From an uncultured Clostridia bacterium (GTDB taxonomy: Bacteria; Bacillota; Clostridia; TANB77; CAG-508): DNA of 13,554 bases. The position numbers and the translations under genes were made by a program. The notes below the pieces were generated by a model. The model searched no databases, was not told the origin of the DNA, and was given only the letters and a program-made list of their open reading frames with translations. Location of the stretch: contig CAKPLD010000031.1 of NCBI GenBank assembly GCA_934167225.1, positions 1 to 13,554 on the forward strand. Reading direction: 5' to 3'. Shown here piece by piece: positions 12,922 to 13,554 of the stretch. Each line of letters begins with the position of its first letter. The stretch's first letter is position 1.

Positions 12922-13554
12922 AGGAGGACCAATGGGTAGAGGTGGAGACCCTACCGATAAAGCAAAAGACTTTAAAGGAGCAATGAAAAGACTTTTTTCA
13001 GAATTAAAACCTTTTAAAATATTAATATTTATAGCAATAGTTCTAGCAATTCTAGGTTCTATAATGTCTATAATTGCTCCAAATAAATTGTCAGATTTAA
13101 CAGATAAAATATCTGAAGGATTAGTTGTAAATAAAGATAATATGCAAACTTTATCAGAAAAAGTTAAGCAGAACTTTATGACTCAAAATATGCAAGAAAT
13201 CGAAATTGATAGAACAAAAATAAGTGTAGAAGATCAAACTAAATTTATGGAAATAATGAGTAGCATGGACGAAAATAGCAGTGCAACAGATTTATATTCA
13301 AAATTAGACGAAATGCCTGAAAGTATAAAAACAGTAGTTGAACCTAAAATGGATATGGATGGAGTTAAGAAAATTGCAATTACTCTTGCTTGTCTATATA
13401 TAGCAAGTGCATTATTTACATTTATCCAATCAATTGCGATGACAGATGTAGCAAACAAATTTGCAAAAAGCTTGCGATCAAGAATATCACATAAAATAAA
13501 CAAATTACCACTTAGATATTATGACAAACACCTAATAGGTGACATTTTATCAAG
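12914..13554 (+). CDS. Second ABC exporter half, partial (runs off the window)
   Basis: The first 213 residues of the partner subunit, cut by the window end. A Gly-rich start (MPRGGPMGRGGDP), also common in this group, precedes a first membrane helix at about residues 36-57 (ILIFIAIVLAILGSIMSIIA). A long hydrophilic segment of about 100 residues then precedes the next helix (IAITLACLYIASALFTFIQS), longer than in a minimal exporter and probably outside the cell. The segment SLRSRISHKINKLPLRYYD marks the exporter membrane domain. The gene overlaps the upstream stop by 8 bp and uses AAAGGAGG inside the previous gene; an alternative ATG at 12932 also has GAGGAGG in front. The ATPase domain is not visible, so its catalytic residues cannot be checked. 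Confidence 0.9.
   Translation, partial: MPRGGPMGRGGDPTDKAKDFKGAMKRLFSELKPFKILIFIAIVLAILGSIMSIIAPNKLSDLTDKISEGLVVNKDNMQTLSEKVKQNFMTQNMQEIEIDRTKISVEDQTKFMEIMSSMDENSSATDLYSKLDEMPESIKTVVEPKMDMDGVKKIAITLACLYIASALFTFIQSIAMTDVANKFAKSLRSRISHKINKLPLRYYDKHLIGDILS

Overview
The window is AT-rich DNA from a low-GC Gram-positive bacterium, most likely an uncultured or gut-type member of the Clostridia. The reasons are strong GGAGG-type ribosome sites, consensus TTGACA/TATAAT promoters, heavy use of AGA and ATA codons, a meso-diaminopimelate-type MurE, and Firmicutes-like CadC, MraY, SpoVE/FtsW and heterodimeric ABC proteins. I cannot name a genus. Stops are TAA, TAG and TGA.

Layout. 1-2724: a metal-resistance operon with a consensus promoter, a palindromic ArsR-type operator, a CadC-like repressor, a stand-alone HMA metal chaperone and a Zn/Cd/Pb P-type ATPase lacking its own HMA domain; a long hairpin with a GAGA loop covers the chaperone stop codon. 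2725-3390: two small genes of unknown function, a 97-aa protein (+) and a 55-aa protein (-), converging on one terminator, each with its own promoter. 3391-10635: a cell-wall cluster murE-mraY-ftsW-murG, followed by a membrane histidine kinase without an adjacent response regulator and tcdA (tRNA t6A cyclisation). murF and murD, usually in such clusters, are absent. 10636-11157: no intact gene; it holds a decayed gene start, a bidirectional terminator, a broken minus-strand gene end, a structured repeat, a consensus promoter and a 32-bp tandem duplication. 11158-13554: the two halves of a heterodimeric ABC exporter, the second running off the window.

The main observation is that ftsW and murG are each split by one extra C, and in both the extra C lies directly before a conserved Gly codon GGA, so that the zero-frame codon is CGG (UCG-C-GGA in ftsW, AUA-C-GGA in murG). 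I found no other in-frame CGG in roughly 4,000 codons of the window. Without a +1 shift the first product lacks the FtsW catalytic Asp and the second is only 44 residues. This is the pattern expected if CGG is unassigned or starved in this organism and promotes +1 frameshifting (or four-base decoding of CGGA as Gly). Sequence error remains the main alternative.

Second-tier observations are a ~51-bp structured repeat lying about 40 bp upstream of two consensus promoters, related GACGTCC repeats before murE and murG, and a deletion scar at 10715-10873.
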